From Thioalkalivibrio sp. ALJT (GTDB lineage Bacteria > Pseudomonadota > Gammaproteobacteria > Ectothiorhodospirales > Ectothiorhodospiraceae), in assembly GCF_000381825.1 (NCBI RefSeq), contig NZ_KB907123.1:86021-150020 (forward strand): a stretch of 64,000 nt of DNA, in the 5' to 3' direction. The notes under the pieces were generated by a model. That model did no database searches. It saw only the letters and a list, made by a program, of their open reading frames with translations, and was not told where the DNA came from. A program made the position numbers and the translations under genes. Below, piece by piece: positions 63,348 through 64,000 of this stretch. How positions within the stretch are numbered: position 1 is the stretch's first letter; the number at the start of each line of letters is the position of its first letter.

Positions 63348-64000
63348 GATGGCTTGCCTCGGCCGAGTTGCAGGGCTCAAGGACGCCCAGCAAGGCCCGC
63401 CAGCGCGGGTCCTGGGGGCGCCCCGGCTTGCGTTCGCCAAATACCTGCATCAGCAGCGTTCCCTGCTCGTCAAACAATTCCAGCGAGTGAACCGGCCCAT
63501 CCACCGTCGGTTTCGCGACGACCCACGCGGAATGGATGGCGCTCACGCGCACATGCAGGTTGAACTGGGGATCGAGGACGTTGAACCAGTCCCCGGCAGG
63601 TACCAGTTTCGATACCGGTCCCGTGTGAATCTGAACCAGGCCACGGTTGCCCACAAACACCATGATGGGCAATGCGTCGTCGCGGGCGTACTCCAGGACG
63701 ATACGGCCTGCATCCTGCTGTACCGGATAGGCGCGTTCCGAGCCCGCCAGACGGAGCGATTGCAGGCGACCGACTCCAAACTGCCGCAGCAGATCGACGA
63801 AGTCATGCGTGTCCTTCAGTGCATCCCAGCGCGCCCGCATGGCCCCCACATCCACGAACGAGTCGGGTGGATCCGCGGGAATCGCATGGGGCGCCGACAC
63901 GCGAATGCCGGGTGACTGATCCGCTGCACGAAACCGGCCGACCAATCGTGACCACGCGGCATCATCCGTTTGCTGCGTGGCGTAGATCTTGTGTAACGCG
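63334..64000 (-). CDS. hmuS: Haem utilisation protein HmuS (partial)
   Basis: The open frame enters from the right edge and ends at 63334; about 221 C-terminal residues are visible. HmuS-type proteins bind haem in the cytoplasm and take part in its degradation or transfer. The visible half has WDALKDTHDFVDLLRQFGV (about 95-113 from the end region), PIMVFVGNRGLVQIHTGPV and WFNVLDPQFNLHVR, the typical repeat unit of HemS/HmuS. The N-terminal repeat and start are outside the window. Confidence 0.9.
   Translation of the reverse strand, partial: ALHKIYATQQTDDAAWSRLVGRFRAADQSPGIRVSAPHAIPADPPDSFVDVGAMRARWDALKDTHDFVDLLRQFGVGRLQSLRLAGSERAYPVQQDAGRIVLEYARDDALPIMVFVGNRGLVQIHTGPVSKLVPAGDWFNVLDPQFNLHVRVSAIHSAWVVAKPTVDGPVHSLELFDEQGTLLMQVFGERKPGRPQDPRWRALLGVLEPCNSAEASHHVAS

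Overview
The window is 64 kb of a high-GC chromosome. The gene content is that of a respiring gammaproteobacterium, most like the haloalkaliphilic sulfur-oxidising Ectothiorhodospiraceae (Thioalkalivibrio-like). The evidence is a complete system I cytochrome c maturation operon beside a six-haem cytochrome, a type I-G (formerly I-U) CRISPR-Cas locus with a fused Cas4-Cas1, TmcA, a two-domain polyphosphate:AMP phosphotransferase, and zinc and haem acquisition genes of gammaproteobacterial type. Genus is inference from gene content; no rRNA or tRNA gene was seen.

Layout. 1-6.2 kb: the 5' part of a giant secreted protein with PKD-like and PPC-like domains, running off the left edge. 6.7-14.3 kb: cold shock protein, SDR, TmcA, a chemoreceptor and the ABC-F ATPase Uup. 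14.7-21.6 kb: ccmABCDEFGHI on the minus strand with mostly overlapping genes. 22-39.6 kb: housekeeping and metabolic genes (hexahaem cytochrome, MFS carrier, MetA, TolC, isoaspartyl methyltransferase family protein, CCA-adding enzyme, NDUFA9-like protein, aldehyde dehydrogenase, SWIM/SNF2 helicase, Pap).

39.8-51.6 kb: the CRISPR locus. A 24-repeat array, its leader and cas2, cas4-1, csb2 (cas5-6), csb1 (cas7), csb3 (cas8) and cas3 are all read on the minus strand. A MazF-type toxin-antitoxin pair sits inside the cas operon on the other strand, and a BrnT/BrnA pair diverges from its promoter. The main discovery is in the 5' region of cas3. Two degenerate CRISPR repeats (51437-51470 and 51504-51539) flank one pseudo-spacer. 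The first 20 nt of that pseudo-spacer match, at 17 of 20 positions, a site with a 5'-TTT PAM that overlaps the -35 box of the cas promoter. Two of the three mismatches are at positions 6 and 12, which are flipped out and unread in Cascade complexes. This predicts a crRNA-like RNA (CreR type) that makes the I-G effector repress its own operon.

52.2-54.6 kb is an accessory patchwork: a HIRAN protein, a truncated HIRAN copy, a Fic protein and a histone-deacetylase fragment, interleaved with three copies each of a hairpin and of an operator-like motif. 54.6-64 kb is metal homeostasis. It holds a Fur-box gene followed by WYL and MOSC genes, a Zur-type cluster (zinc-independent DksA, COG0523 GTPase, DUF1826, FolE2) around a Zur box, and a haem uptake operon (hmuSTUV) running off the right edge.
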